From contig WYBR01000091.1 of NCBI GenBank assembly GCA_011525805.1, forward strand, positions 1-38,614: a DNA stretch of 38,614 bases. The letters run 5' to 3'. The DNA comes from Vicinamibacteraceae bacterium (GTDB taxonomy: Bacteria; Planctomycetota; Phycisphaerae; Phycisphaerales; UBA5793). The notes under the pieces are model-generated. The model did not search any database, was not told the origin of the DNA, and saw only the letters and a list, made by a program, of their open reading frames with translations. Both the position numbers and the translations under genes were made by a program. Every line of letters starts with the position of its first letter. Positions within the stretch are counted from its first letter, which is position 1. Positions 32,174 to 38,614 of this stretch are shown piece after piece.

Positions 32174-33397
32174 ATGCGAATCCTCTTCCTCTCCGACAAC
32201 TTCCCGCCAGAAACCAACGCGCCGGCCACGCGCCTGCACGAGCACGCGGTGCGCTGGGTGCGTGCCGGCCACGAGGTGACGGTGATCACCTGCGCCCCGA
32301 ACTTCCCCGAGGGCAAGCTGTTCGCCGGCTACGAGAATCGCTGGAGGCAGGTCGAGCGAATCGACGGCATCCGCGTGGTTCGCGTGAAGACCTACATCAC
32401 CGCGAACGAAGGTTTCGTACGGCGTACGCTCGACTACATGAGCTTCATGGTCACCGGCTTCGTGGCAGGACTCTTCGAGAAGCGCCCCGACGTGGTCGTG
32501 TCGACCTCGCCGCAGTTCTTCTGCGCGCTCGGCACCTGGGCGCTGTCGGCCGTGCGCCGGCTGCCGTGGGTGTTCGAGCTGCGCGACCTGTGGCCCGCGT
32601 CGATCGTCGCGGTCGGTGCGATGGAACGCAGCCCCGTGATCCGCATGCTCGAAACGCTCGAGCTCTTCATGTACCGGCGCGCCGACGCGATCGTGTCGGT
32701 CACCGAATCGTTCCGCGAAGACCTCGCTTCACGCGGCATCGATCGCACCAAGATCCACGTCGTCATCAACGGCGTCGACCTCGACCGCTACGCGCCGCGC
32801 CCGCGCGACCAGGCGCTCGCCCGACAGTTCGGCCTGGAAGGCAAGTTCGTGCTCGGCTACATGGGCACGCACGGCATGGCACACGCGCTCGACCGCGTGC
32901 TCGACGCCGCTGAGCTGCTGCGCGGACGCGACGACATCGCATTCTTCTTCGCAGGCTCGGGGGCCGAGCGCGCCAGGGTCGAACAGCTGGTGGTCGAGCT
33001 GCGGCTGGACAACGTGAAGATGATCCCCCGCCAGCCCAAGGAAGCGATGCCCGCGCTGTGGAGCCTGTGCGACCTCGCGCTGATTCCGCTGCGCAATACG
33101 CCGGTGTTCGCCACCGTCATCCCGTCGAAGCTCTTCGAAGCCATGGGCATGGGCGTGCCGGTGCTGATGTCGCTGCCCGAAGGCGAAGCGACCGCGATCG
33201 TCAAGCGTACCGGCTGCGGTGTCTGCGTGCCCCCCGAGGATCCGCGGGCGATGGCCGACGCGGTGCTCACACTGGCCGCCGATGCCGAGCGGATGGCAGC
33301 GCTGCGCAGCGCTTCCGCGGCGGCCGCGCCGGAGTACTCGCGGGATCGGCAAGCGGGGAGGATGGTGGAGGTGCTTCAGGGCGTGGCTCGGGGATAG
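32174..33397 (+). CDS. Family 4 glycosyltransferase (WbuB-like)
   Basis: This 407-residue protein starts MRILFLSDNFPPETNAPATR. It has the WbuB/WcaI-type features HAVRWVRAGHEVTVITCAPNFPEG, PQFFCALGTWAL, WVFELRDLWPASI, VINGVDLDRYAPR, VLGYMGTHGMAHALDRVL and VIPSKLFEAMGMGVPVLMS, with an E-x7-type donor site. WbuB-like enzymes often add N-acetylated 6-deoxyhexoses such as FucNAc. The sugar here is not certain. It follows the heparinase-family gene and precedes a decayed region. Confidence 0.88.
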   Translation: MRILFLSDNFPPETNAPATRLHEHAVRWVRAGHEVTVITCAPNFPEGKLFAGYENRWRQVERIDGIRVVRVKTYITANEGFVRRTLDYMSFMVTGFVAGLFEKRPDVVVSTSPQFFCALGTWALSAVRRLPWVFELRDLWPASIVAVGAMERSPVIRMLETLELFMYRRADAIVSVTESFREDLASRGIDRTKIHVVINGVDLDRYAPRPRDQALARQFGLEGKFVLGYMGTHGMAHALDRVLDAAELLRGRDDIAFFFAGSGAERARVEQLVVELRLDNVKMIPRQPKEAMPALWSLCDLALIPLRNTPVFATVIPSKLFEAMGMGVPVLMSLPEGEATAIVKRTGCGVCVPPEDPRAMADAVLTLAADAERMAALRSASAAAAPEYSRDRQAGRMVEVLQGVARG

Positions 33398-33485
33398 GGG
33401 AAAGGGGTGAGCGCTTCTGCCGGCAACAGGCGCGCAGGCTACGTGCCCACGCAGGCGCACCCGCCCACGCAGGCCACACGGTCGC

Positions 33486-33551
33486 GCAACAAAATGTTGC
33501 GATTTGCGTCGTGGAATGCGTTTCACGCGCGGAAACGCAACATTCGGTTGC
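33486..33551 (+). repeat. 66-bp REPIN-like palindromic element, copy 6
   Basis: It starts GCAACAAAATGTTGCGATT and ends GAAACGCAACATTCGGTTGC. The central hairpin is CGTGGAA-TGCG-TTTCACG. It lies between the glycosyltransferase and the fcl fragment. Confidence 0.9.
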
Positions 33552-33574
33552 ACTGAAGCAAGCTTCCTTCGCCC

Positions 33575-33743
33575 TGGCAACGCGGCGACGACACCGTCGC
33601 CATCTGGGGCACCGGCACCCCATGGTGCAAGTTCCTCCATGTAGACGAACTGGCAGATACAGCCGTGTTTCTGATGCAGAACCACTCGGGCGAGCAATTC
33701 GTCAACGTCGGCACCGGCACCGACCTCACCATTCTCGAGCTGG
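33575..33743 (+). pseudogene. Internal fragment of fcl (GDP-L-fucose synthase)
   Basis: This stretch closely repeats 36117-36285 within the longer fcl pseudogene, including VAIWGTGTP, FLHVDELADTAVFLMQNHSG and NVGTGTDLTILEL. The pairs differ at scattered bases, so it is not a fresh duplication. It is joined at its 3' end, near 33743, to the decapitated TIR-like gene. Confidence 0.85.
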
Positions 33744-33744
33744 A

Positions 33745-34668
33745 TTTGAACACGTGTTTCGGCCCGCGATCGAGAGTGTCTGGGTTGACGGCACACCGCT
33801 TCACGCCGTGCGGGTCGATGAGAGCAAGAGTGGTGATTCGATCATTTCAGAGATCATCCGGGGAATTGCGCAATCGATTCTGGTGCTCGCCGACGTTTCG
33901 GTCGTATCCGGAGCGGGCCAGGGAAAGAAAGCGTTCAGGAACGGAAACGTGATGTACGAGCTGGGGCTTGCGCACGCGGTCAAGAGCCCGGAGAAGGTGC
34001 TCGTTGTCAGAGATGACTGCGACGATTTCCTGCTTGATGTGACGATGATTCCGCATCGCACGATCGATTTTTCTACGCCGGACTCGGCGAAACGGGAAGT
34101 GGCCGAATTGGTCGCTGACAGGATCCGCGGGCATGACCGCATCGCGGAGATCAAGCTCCGGAACTTCATTGCAGCGCTTACGCCGCATGAATACGCTCTC
34201 CTCGAGCGTCTCGCGGCTTGTCCGGAGGGGCATACAGTGCAACTGTCCGTAGAAGTCGATGGTCGCCGCATTCTTCCGATACCGACACATGAAGGACTGT
34301 GCGGTCTGCGTGCAGCGGGTCTTGCGCGAGCGACGTTCGTGGAAGAGTGCCCCGATCCATGCTATTCGCTGACAAGGCGCGGTCGACAGGTTCCCTTTGG
34401 GACAACGTTTAAGGATGCTCCGCGGGCAGGAGAAAGCTGCTTGCGGAGCATTCCTTCGGCTGCAATGTCAGGCAGCGGCGGGAGCCCCGCCAAATGCTGG
34501 TACCGGAAACCCCACGGACATCGAAACCTGCTCCAGTGCGCCTACCTTGACAGCCTTGGCCTGATACCCATCGCGCACCAGGTCCTTGATGTGCAACTTG
34601 TTGATGAAGAACATGAATACAAGATTGCTAATACCCCACGTAAAGAGGGCCGCGACAAGCATTTCTGA
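33745..34668 (+). pseudogene. 5'-truncated TIR-like / nucleoside deoxyribosyltransferase-fold protein gene
   Basis: From the junction the frame reads FEHVFRPAIESVWVDG, VRVDESKSGDSIISEIIRG, ILVLADVSVVSG, FRNGNVMYELGLAHAVKSPE and KVLVVRDDCDDFLLDV. This is the pattern of TIR-like and deoxyribosyltransferase-like proteins (NGNVxYELGLAHA) that often act as nucleotide-cleaving or nucleotide-sensing immune effectors. The first strand with the MPF motif, about 10-15 residues, is missing and an fcl fragment sits in its place. A C-terminal helical region ends near SLTRRGRQV (about 34395). The rest of the frame to 34668 has no family character and is antisense to another candidate gene, so the true 3' end is uncertain. 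Confidence 0.65.
34468..34662 (-). CDS. Small hypothetical membrane protein (64 aa)
   Basis: On the minus strand an ATG at 34662, with GAGGATC about 10-16 nt upstream, opens a 64-residue frame. It has one hydrophobic helix (LVAALFTWGISNLVFMFFIN) followed by a charged segment (KLHIKDLVRDGYQAKAV) and a Pro/Ala-rich tail. The composition looks more protein-like than the antisense plus-strand frame. I do not recognise a family. It may be the end of a larger decayed gene. Confidence 0.4.
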   Translation of the reverse strand: MLVAALFTWGISNLVFMFFINKLHIKDLVRDGYQAKAVKVGALEQVSMSVGFPVPAFGGAPAAA

Positions 34669-34982
34669 ATGGATCCTCGAGATTTAACCGCTATCACGGT
34701 CAGGCGGCGTCTTTTGACGTCTGGATGGTGATGGCGTCGTGATCGAGCCACACGCTAACAATCACGTTCGCCAGGCGACGAGGGCGAGTGGCTGCGTGAT
34801 CGCATCGGATAACCCGGATCACCATACTTCCCGGACTCGAAGTTCACTTCACACCGGCCGATATCACGATCGACGGCAAGCCCCGCAACACCATTAGTGC
34901 GCGGTTCACTAATCACCCTGAAATCCAGCAGCGGCGCGGGTTTGCAGCATTTCGCAGGGCCGACTCGTTAGAGTTCAAGAAG
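34669..34982. other. Stretch without a clear gene
   Basis: No start codon serves the plus-strand frame that becomes open after TGA near 34795. It reads LEVHFTPADITIDGKPRNTI and more, in phase with the following GIY-YIG gene. This could be the relic 5' part of a longer protein. No promoter or repeat stands out. Confidence 0.4.
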
Positions 34983-35456
34983 ATGGCTGTCCACTACATT
35001 CCAGCAAAACAGGAGCGCATCGACATCTTCGCCGCGTTCGTAGCAGAGGTTATGAGCGTCATACGGAAACCGCCACGAACGTCACCCCTGCAAAGGAGCA
35101 AGTTGACCGATGTCCCCTCTACTCCGGGGATCTATGCAATATATGAAAAAGGAGAGCTGATCTATGTCGGCGAGTCGGGATGTCTGAAGGAGCGGATCGG
35201 AGATTTGTTTAGAACGAAGAATCACTCGCTTCGACGATCTCTGGGTGCGGAGCGATTCAGACACTTTCCGGGTTTTGTGCCTGCGACCACTAAGCAAGAT
35301 TTCACTGCGGAAGTCGAAGCGGCGTTGAACAGTCTCTATCAGAACTGTCTTTCAATTCTGATTGTGCCGGTGGAATTTGGAAGAAAGGAGATTGAGGAAC
35401 AGTTTGTGGATGCGGGCGGGAATCTGCGCAACAAGAGAGGGCGGCGTGGGAGATAA
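34983..35456 (+). CDS. GIY-YIG nuclease-domain protein
   Basis: This 157-residue protein has a GIY-YIG signature, STPGIYAIYEKGELIYVGES, followed by CLKERIGDLFRTKNHSLRR and a late acidic position in TAEVEAALNSLYQ. GIY-YIG nucleases cut DNA using a Tyr and a Glu. The family includes homing endonucleases, repair nucleases and standalone accessory proteins. The frame is open for 60 codons upstream without a start, so the ATG at 34983 may be secondary. It sits between two fragments of the fcl gene, which suggests it came with the insertion. Confidence 0.7.
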   Translation: MAVHYIPAKQERIDIFAAFVAEVMSVIRKPPRTSPLQRSKLTDVPSTPGIYAIYEKGELIYVGESGCLKERIGDLFRTKNHSLRRSLGAERFRHFPGFVPATTKQDFTAEVEAALNSLYQNCLSILIVPVEFGRKEIEEQFVDAGGNLRNKRGRRGR

Positions 35457-35489
35457 GTTCAACCTCACACACATCATCCCGCAGTGCAG

Positions 35490-35576
35490 CCCGACGAGGT
35501 GTATCAACCTGGGCGCGCAGAGCCACGTGGCGTTGCGCTTCGAGGCGCCCGAGTACATAGCCGACGTTGATGCACT
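35490..35576 (+). pseudogene. gmd: Internal fragment of gmd (GDP-mannose 4,6-dehydratase)
   Basis: The sequence encodes PDEVY, then one extra base, then NLGAQSHVALRFEAPEYIAD, and ends VDAL. This is the conserved PDEIYNL-AQSHV...PEYTADVDALG block of Gmd, with a 1-nt frameshift after the Tyr codon. It is fused directly to the fcl relic at about 35577. Gmd and Fcl together make GDP-L-fucose, so a whole GDP-fucose module once lay here. Confidence 0.8.
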
Positions 35577-36482
35577 GGCCACCGCGGCATGGTCGGCTCC
35601 GCCATCGCGCGCCGCCTGCTGGCCGACGGCGCGTCGCACCAGCTGCTGCGTTCGCGCAGCGAGCTCGACCTCACCGACCAGGCCGCGGTCGAGGCCTTCT
35701 TCGCGGCCGAGAAGCCCGAGTACGTGTTCCTCCCCGCCGCGAAGGTCGGCGGCATCCACGCCAACAACGCGTATCCGGCCGAGTTCCTGCGCGACAACCT
35801 GGCCATCCAGACCAACGTGATCCACTCGGCCTGGAAGCGCGGCGCCGCCAAGCTCTGCTTCCTCGGCTCGTCGTGCATCTATCCGAAGCTCGCGCCGCAG
35901 CCGCTGCGCGAGGAATACCTGCTCACCGGCCCACTGGAGCCCACCAACGAGTGGTAAGCGGTAGCCAAGATCGCCAGCATCAAAATATGCCAGGCTTATC
36001 GCCGCCAGTATCGTTTTGACGCGATCTCGCTGATGCACCTCTACGGCCCCGGGGACAACTGTCACTCCGAGAATTCGCACGTGCTGCCGGCGCTGATCCG
36101 CCGCTTCCATGAGGCCAGGCAGCGCGGCGACGCTAGCGTCGCCATCTGGGGCACCGGCACCCCGTGCCGTGAGTTCCCGCATGTAGACGATCTGGCAGAC
36201 GCCGCCGTGTTTCTGATGCAGAACCACTCGGGCGAGCAGTTCGTCAAAGCCGGCACCGGCACCGACCTCACCATTCTCGAGCTGGCACAACTCGTCGCCG
36301 ACGTCGTCGGCTTCACCGGCGCGATCGTCACCGACCCCTCGAAGCCCGACGGCACCCCCCGCAAGCTGCTCGACGTGAGCCGCCTCGATGCGATGGGCTG
36401 GAAGGCGCGCATCGGGCTGCGCGAGGGGGTAGCGGGCGCTTACGCCTGGTATCTCGAGAACGCGGCGACGGCGCAGGGGTGA
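35577..36482 (+). pseudogene. fcl: GDP-L-fucose synthase, disrupted by a nonsense codon at the catalytic Tyr
   Basis: The frame begins at [15 protein letters not shown], lacking about ten N-terminal residues with the first beta-strand. It continues through [27 protein letters not shown] and [14 protein letters not shown] to TAA (35955-35957). In Fcl the next residues are Y-A-V-A-K, the catalytic YxxxK. Here the Tyr codon is the stop and AVAKIA follows in frame. Later MHLYGPGDN has lost two residues of the usual MPTNLYGPGDN. The rest runs on to TGA 36480-36482 without further damage, including LDVSRLDAMGWKARIGLREG. Confidence 0.9.
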
Positions 36483-36533
36483 GGGGGCCCCGGCTCGCCC
36501 AGCGCACTCCGGGCCACACGGTACAGAGCGACC

Positions 36534-36599
36534 GCAACAAAATGATGCGTTTCCCGTCGTGGAATGCGTTCCACGGTCGAAAACGCATCATTTTGTTGC
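36534..36599 (+). repeat. 66-bp REPIN-like palindromic element, copy 7 (3' of RAYT)
   Basis: This is the most regular copy. The left arm GCAACAAAATGATGCGTTT is matched perfectly by the right arm AAACGCATCATTTTGTTGC, around a perfect CGTGGAA-TGCG-TTCCACG hairpin. It is 149 bp beyond the 3' end of the RAYT gene. Confidence 0.93.
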
Positions 36600-36676
36600 G
36601 GTCGTAGCGTCGCGCGTGGGCCGCGGCGTACCGGCCGAGCCGTTGCGGACCGCCCGCACCCCGCAGCGCCCGCGCC

Positions 36677-36719
36677 GCCCGTGCCCTGCAGCGTCCGCGC
36701 GGCCCGTGCCCTGCAGCGT
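36677..36719 (+). repeat. Two copies of an 18-bp unit, 25 bp apart
   Basis: GCCCGTGCCCTGCAGCGT occurs at 36677-36694 and 36702-36719 within a G+C-rich stretch between copy 7 and the end of the RAYT gene. Confidence 0.6.
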
Positions 36720-36748
36720 TCGCCCCGCCCCCGCGCACTCCGCACCCG

Positions 36749-37732
36749 CTACCGCCCCCGCCACTCACGCACCGCGCCCCACCCCGGCGCCGCCCGCAGC
36801 AGTTGCGCAATCGAGAGGCGCGGGTCGGCCAGCACCAGCGCCATGGCGCGCAACTCGTCAGCGTTCAGCCCTTGCCGGCTCTCGGGTGACGCTCGCACGC
36901 GCTCCTCGGCCAGGGCCTGTGCGTCCTGATCCCCGCCCGGAGCTGGCGCGCTGTCGACCGTAAGCGCACGCATCGTCCTCCACGCGTTCGTGCGGTGACG
37001 CCGCACGTGTCGTGCGAGCTCCGGTGCCCGATAGCGCGTCCAGCGCGCGCCCGCCAGCAGGAACAGCCGGCGCTCCGCGGGGCTGAACTCGGCAGGCACC
37101 AGGCTCGGGCTTCGCAGCACGAGCGCGACGGCCGTCGCGAGCGCGTCGATCGAGGCGTCCTTCGACTCGTTCGCAAGAAACGGCTGCGGATCGGCCAGCG
37201 GGCTCGCGTCGCGCACCGACACGTCGGACGAGACGTACTGGTGCAGCCATTCGGCGTACGACCGCCCGTCGCAACCCATCGCGCGCGCCCAGCGCGGGCG
37301 ATCGACGCACGGGCGCGCAACGGCGCCGACCCAGTCGCGGTGCGTGCTCCACTCCCATTCGAGCGGGTTGCCGCAGAGGTCGCCGCGGCTTGGGTTCAGG
37401 TGGATGTAGCGCACCGTCCGCGCAATGTGCCGCTTGTCGCGCTGCACCTTCTCCGGCGGCGGAATCGGCTCCCACTCGAACTCGATTGGCGCCACGCGAC
37501 GCGCCCGCATGCGCAGGCGAAACGCCGACAGCACGCGCGCCAGCGCCCGCATCGCACCGTCGCGCTCGAGTTGCGCGAGCACGTGCACGTGGTTCGGCAT
37601 CAGCACGCACGCAACGAGGTCGAACCTGCGCCCGAGTCGCGCCCACAGATCGGCACACGCGAACCGGTGCTCAAAGGGCCGCGCGCCCCCGGCAGCGCGC
37701 GCGACGAGGTGCAGGAGTTCAGGCTTCGCCAT
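36749..37732 (-). CDS. REP-associated tyrosine transposase (RAYT, Y1 HUH family) with C-terminal extension
   Basis: This 327-residue protein on the minus strand has the Y1-transposase layout. The HUH motif is MPNHVHVL (His48 and His50), and the catalytic Tyr is Tyr109 in ARTVRYIHLNPSRGDL; the W-E-W-S-T-H-R block follows. The N-terminus LLHLVARAAGGARPFE matches RAYT-type starts. Beyond about residue 170 there is an extra domain (RRLFLLAGARWTRYRAPELA, then HVRRHRTNAWRTMR) resembling the DnaA C-terminal DNA-binding region seen in some RAYTs. RAYTs nick and rejoin single-stranded REP hairpins. Copies 7 and 8 of the 66-bp element flank the gene at 149 and 111 bp, so these are the probable substrate. 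Confidence 0.88.
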   Translation of the reverse strand: MAKPELLHLVARAAGGARPFEHRFACADLWARLGRRFDLVACVLMPNHVHVLAQLERDGAMRALARVLSAFRLRMRARRVAPIEFEWEPIPPPEKVQRDKRHIARTVRYIHLNPSRGDLCGNPLEWEWSTHRDWVGAVARPCVDRPRWARAMGCDGRSYAEWLHQYVSSDVSVRDASPLADPQPFLANESKDASIDALATAVALVLRSPSLVPAEFSPAERRLFLLAGARWTRYRAPELARHVRRHRTNAWRTMRALTVDSAPAPGGDQDAQALAEERVRASPESRQGLNADELRAMALVLADPRLSIAQLLRAAPGWGAVREWRGR

Positions 37733-37843
37733 GCACCGATCATGCGCGGCCGCGCCGACGCGCGCACTTGAACGGAGGGCCTAAGACGCGCGTAGCGTGG
37801 GCGGCGGCGCGTCGCCGTCCGCAACCACCACACCGTCACGTGC

Positions 37844-37909
37844 GCAACGGAATGTTGCGAATCCCTCCGTGGAATGCGTTCCACGCGCAAGAACGCATCA
37901 TTTTGTTGC
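37844..37909 (+). repeat. 66-bp REPIN-like palindromic element, copy 8 (5' of RAYT)
   Basis: It starts GCAACGGAATGTTGCGAAT, has a perfect centre CGTGGAA-TGCG-TTCCACG, and ends GAACGCATCATTTTGTTGC. It lies 111 bp upstream of the RAYT start codon. Confidence 0.92.
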
Positions 37910-38021
37910 GCGGCGGTTGGAGCGTGGCAGGAGGTCCGGCAGCGTTCGAGCGCGGCAAGGGGGCGGCAGCGTTAGGGTGCGGCAGCGGCCCGGCAGCGTT
38001 GGGCTGCGGCCGAGCACGCCC

Positions 38022-38087
38022 GCAACCGAATGTTGCGAATCCCTCCGTGGAACGCCTTCCACGCGCGAAAACGCATCATTTTGTTGC
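38022..38087 (+). repeat. 66-bp REPIN-like palindromic element, copy 9
   Basis: It starts GCAACCGAATGTTGCGAAT and ends AAAACGCATCATTTTGTTGC. Its left half up to the central palindrome is nearly identical to copy 8, 112 bp away, so the two look like a recent tandem pair. The spacer holds short CGGCAGCGTT repeats and no gene. Confidence 0.92.
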
Positions 38088-38097
38088 GCGTCGTCGA

Positions 38098-38140
38098 AGG
38101 AGGAGGACGCCGCCGGTGGGCCGTCGCAGGAGGAGGACGC
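38098..38140 (+). repeat. Two copies of AGGAGGAGGACGC, 30 bp apart
   Basis: AGGAGGAGGACGC occurs at 38098-38110 and 38128-38140, followed by similar GCC-rich sequence. It is a simple imperfect duplication just beyond the stop of the minus-strand kinase gene. Confidence 0.6.
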
Positions 38141-38179
38141 CCCCGGCGCGCCGCCGCAGCACGCAGCCCCAGCACCCCC

Positions 38180-38614
38180 CTACCTCCTCTCCCCCCCATA
38201 CCCATACCCATACTTCCCGCGGTAATACCCATACCGCGCGCCATACCCATACCGGATCCGCGAGGGCCTGAAGCAGTTGAAGACGAAGCCGGTGGGTTCG
38301 GCGCCGCTCAGGCGGTATTGCTGCACGGCGTCGACGACGTCGGCGAGCGCGGCGCGCTTGTGGCGCACCACGAACGCGGTCACATCGGCGAAGCGGCCGA
38401 GCACCACGGCGTCGGACACGGGCAGGATGGGCGGGGCGTCGACGACGATCGCGTCAAAGTGTGCCCCCGCCCAGTCGAACACGCCGTGCAGTCGTTCTTC
38501 GGTGAGCAGGTCGCCGGGGTTGTCCACGCCGGGCCCGGCGGGCAGCAGGGAGAGGTTCGGTGCCACGTCGGGTTTGACGAATGCGGCCGGGTCGCGCCGC
38601 TCGCGCAGGATGTC
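38180..38614 (-). CDS. Tyrosine-protein kinase-like polysaccharide co-polymerase, C-terminal end (partial)
   Basis: The minus-strand frame enters from the right edge and ends at 38180; 144 residues are visible. It contains LSLLPAGPGVDNPGDLL, then HFDAIVVDAPPILPVSDAVV (Walker B-like) and FVVRHKRAALADVVDAV, the end of a BY-kinase domain as in Wzc or EpsG-type proteins. The tail from RYGYGARYGYYRGKYGYGYG is a Tyr cluster, the usual autophosphorylation site that tunes chain length and export. The Walker A motif is outside the window. Confidence 0.88.
   Translation of the reverse strand, partial: DILRERRDPAAFVKPDVAPNLSLLPAGPGVDNPGDLLTEERLHGVFDWAGAHFDAIVVDAPPILPVSDAVVLGRFADVTAFVVRHKRAALADVVDAVQQYRLSGAEPTGFVFNCFRPSRIRYGYGARYGYYRGKYGYGYGGERR

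Noticed and set aside
33058-34668. A single 536-codon plus-strand frame covering the glycosyltransferase end, repeat copy 6, fcl fragment and TIR-like region
   Set aside because: Its first 228 codons are out of frame with the real glycosyltransferase and fcl; only the part after 33743 has protein character.
405-38087. CRISPR array made of the 66-bp repeats
   Set aside because: The copies are scattered over 38 kb with long, unequal spacing and genes between them, and no cas genes are visible.

Overview
The window looks like the chromosome of a high-GC Gram-negative bacterium, most probably a betaproteobacterium of the Burkholderiales/Rhodocyclales type. This rests on the GC-rich codon use, the EPS-associated MarR-type regulator, the Wzx/Wzy-type export genes and the style of the glycosyltransferase operon. 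Genus and species cannot be fixed from the sequence. The main content is an exopolysaccharide or O-antigen-like surface polysaccharide locus that is heavily invaded by toxin-antitoxin-like modules, defence-like genes, an IS21 element and a family of short palindromic repeats.

Layout. Positions 1-5100 hold the 3' end of a UDP-glucuronate epimerase-type gene, a BrnA-like remnant, a Fic protein, a Phd/PIN toxin-antitoxin pair, and an XRE-ImmA/IrrE protease paired with a second PIN protein. Positions 5320-20131 hold the polysaccharide operon: a large operator-like dyad, the MarR-type regulator, a NusG-like remnant, an FkbM methyltransferase, Wzy- and Wzx-like membrane proteins, several glycosyltransferases, a methyltransferase, an asparagine synthase-like amidotransferase, and two sugar oxidoreductases. 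Many of these genes overlap by ATGA or GTGA, which suggests one translationally coupled transcript. The last methyltransferase gene is split by a complete IS21-family element (20132-22877) with a 7-bp target duplication. Positions 23074-27936 hold a broken wecB 5' copy followed by a four-gene cassette: a ribbon-helix-helix protein, a PHP-ATPase, an AlbA_2/Schlafen-like protein and an MbcA/Xre-like protein. The intact wecB follows with an odd Gly/Ser insert, then a HigBA-like pair, a heparinase II/III-family protein and a WbuB-like glycosyltransferase. Positions 33575-36482 are a graveyard: an fcl fragment, a decapitated TIR-like gene, a GIY-YIG nuclease, and a gmd-fcl fusion pseudogene whose catalytic Tyr codon is a stop. 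The window ends with a REP-associated tyrosine transposase (RAYT) and the C-terminal end of a tyrosine-kinase-like polysaccharide co-polymerase, both on the minus strand.

The most striking system is a set of nine copies of an imperfect palindrome, each exactly 66 bp long and all in the same orientation, lying between genes or gene remnants at both ends of the locus. Two copies closely bracket the RAYT gene, which is the expected arrangement of a RAYT and the REPIN-like elements it mobilises. The second candidate is the 23.3-27.9 kb cassette, which has the architecture of an uncharacterised defence operon with a 17-bp perfect operator palindrome directly in front of its first gene. Both large accessory insertions (23.2-27.9 kb and 33.7-35.5 kb) sit between a partial and a longer copy of a neighbouring sugar gene.
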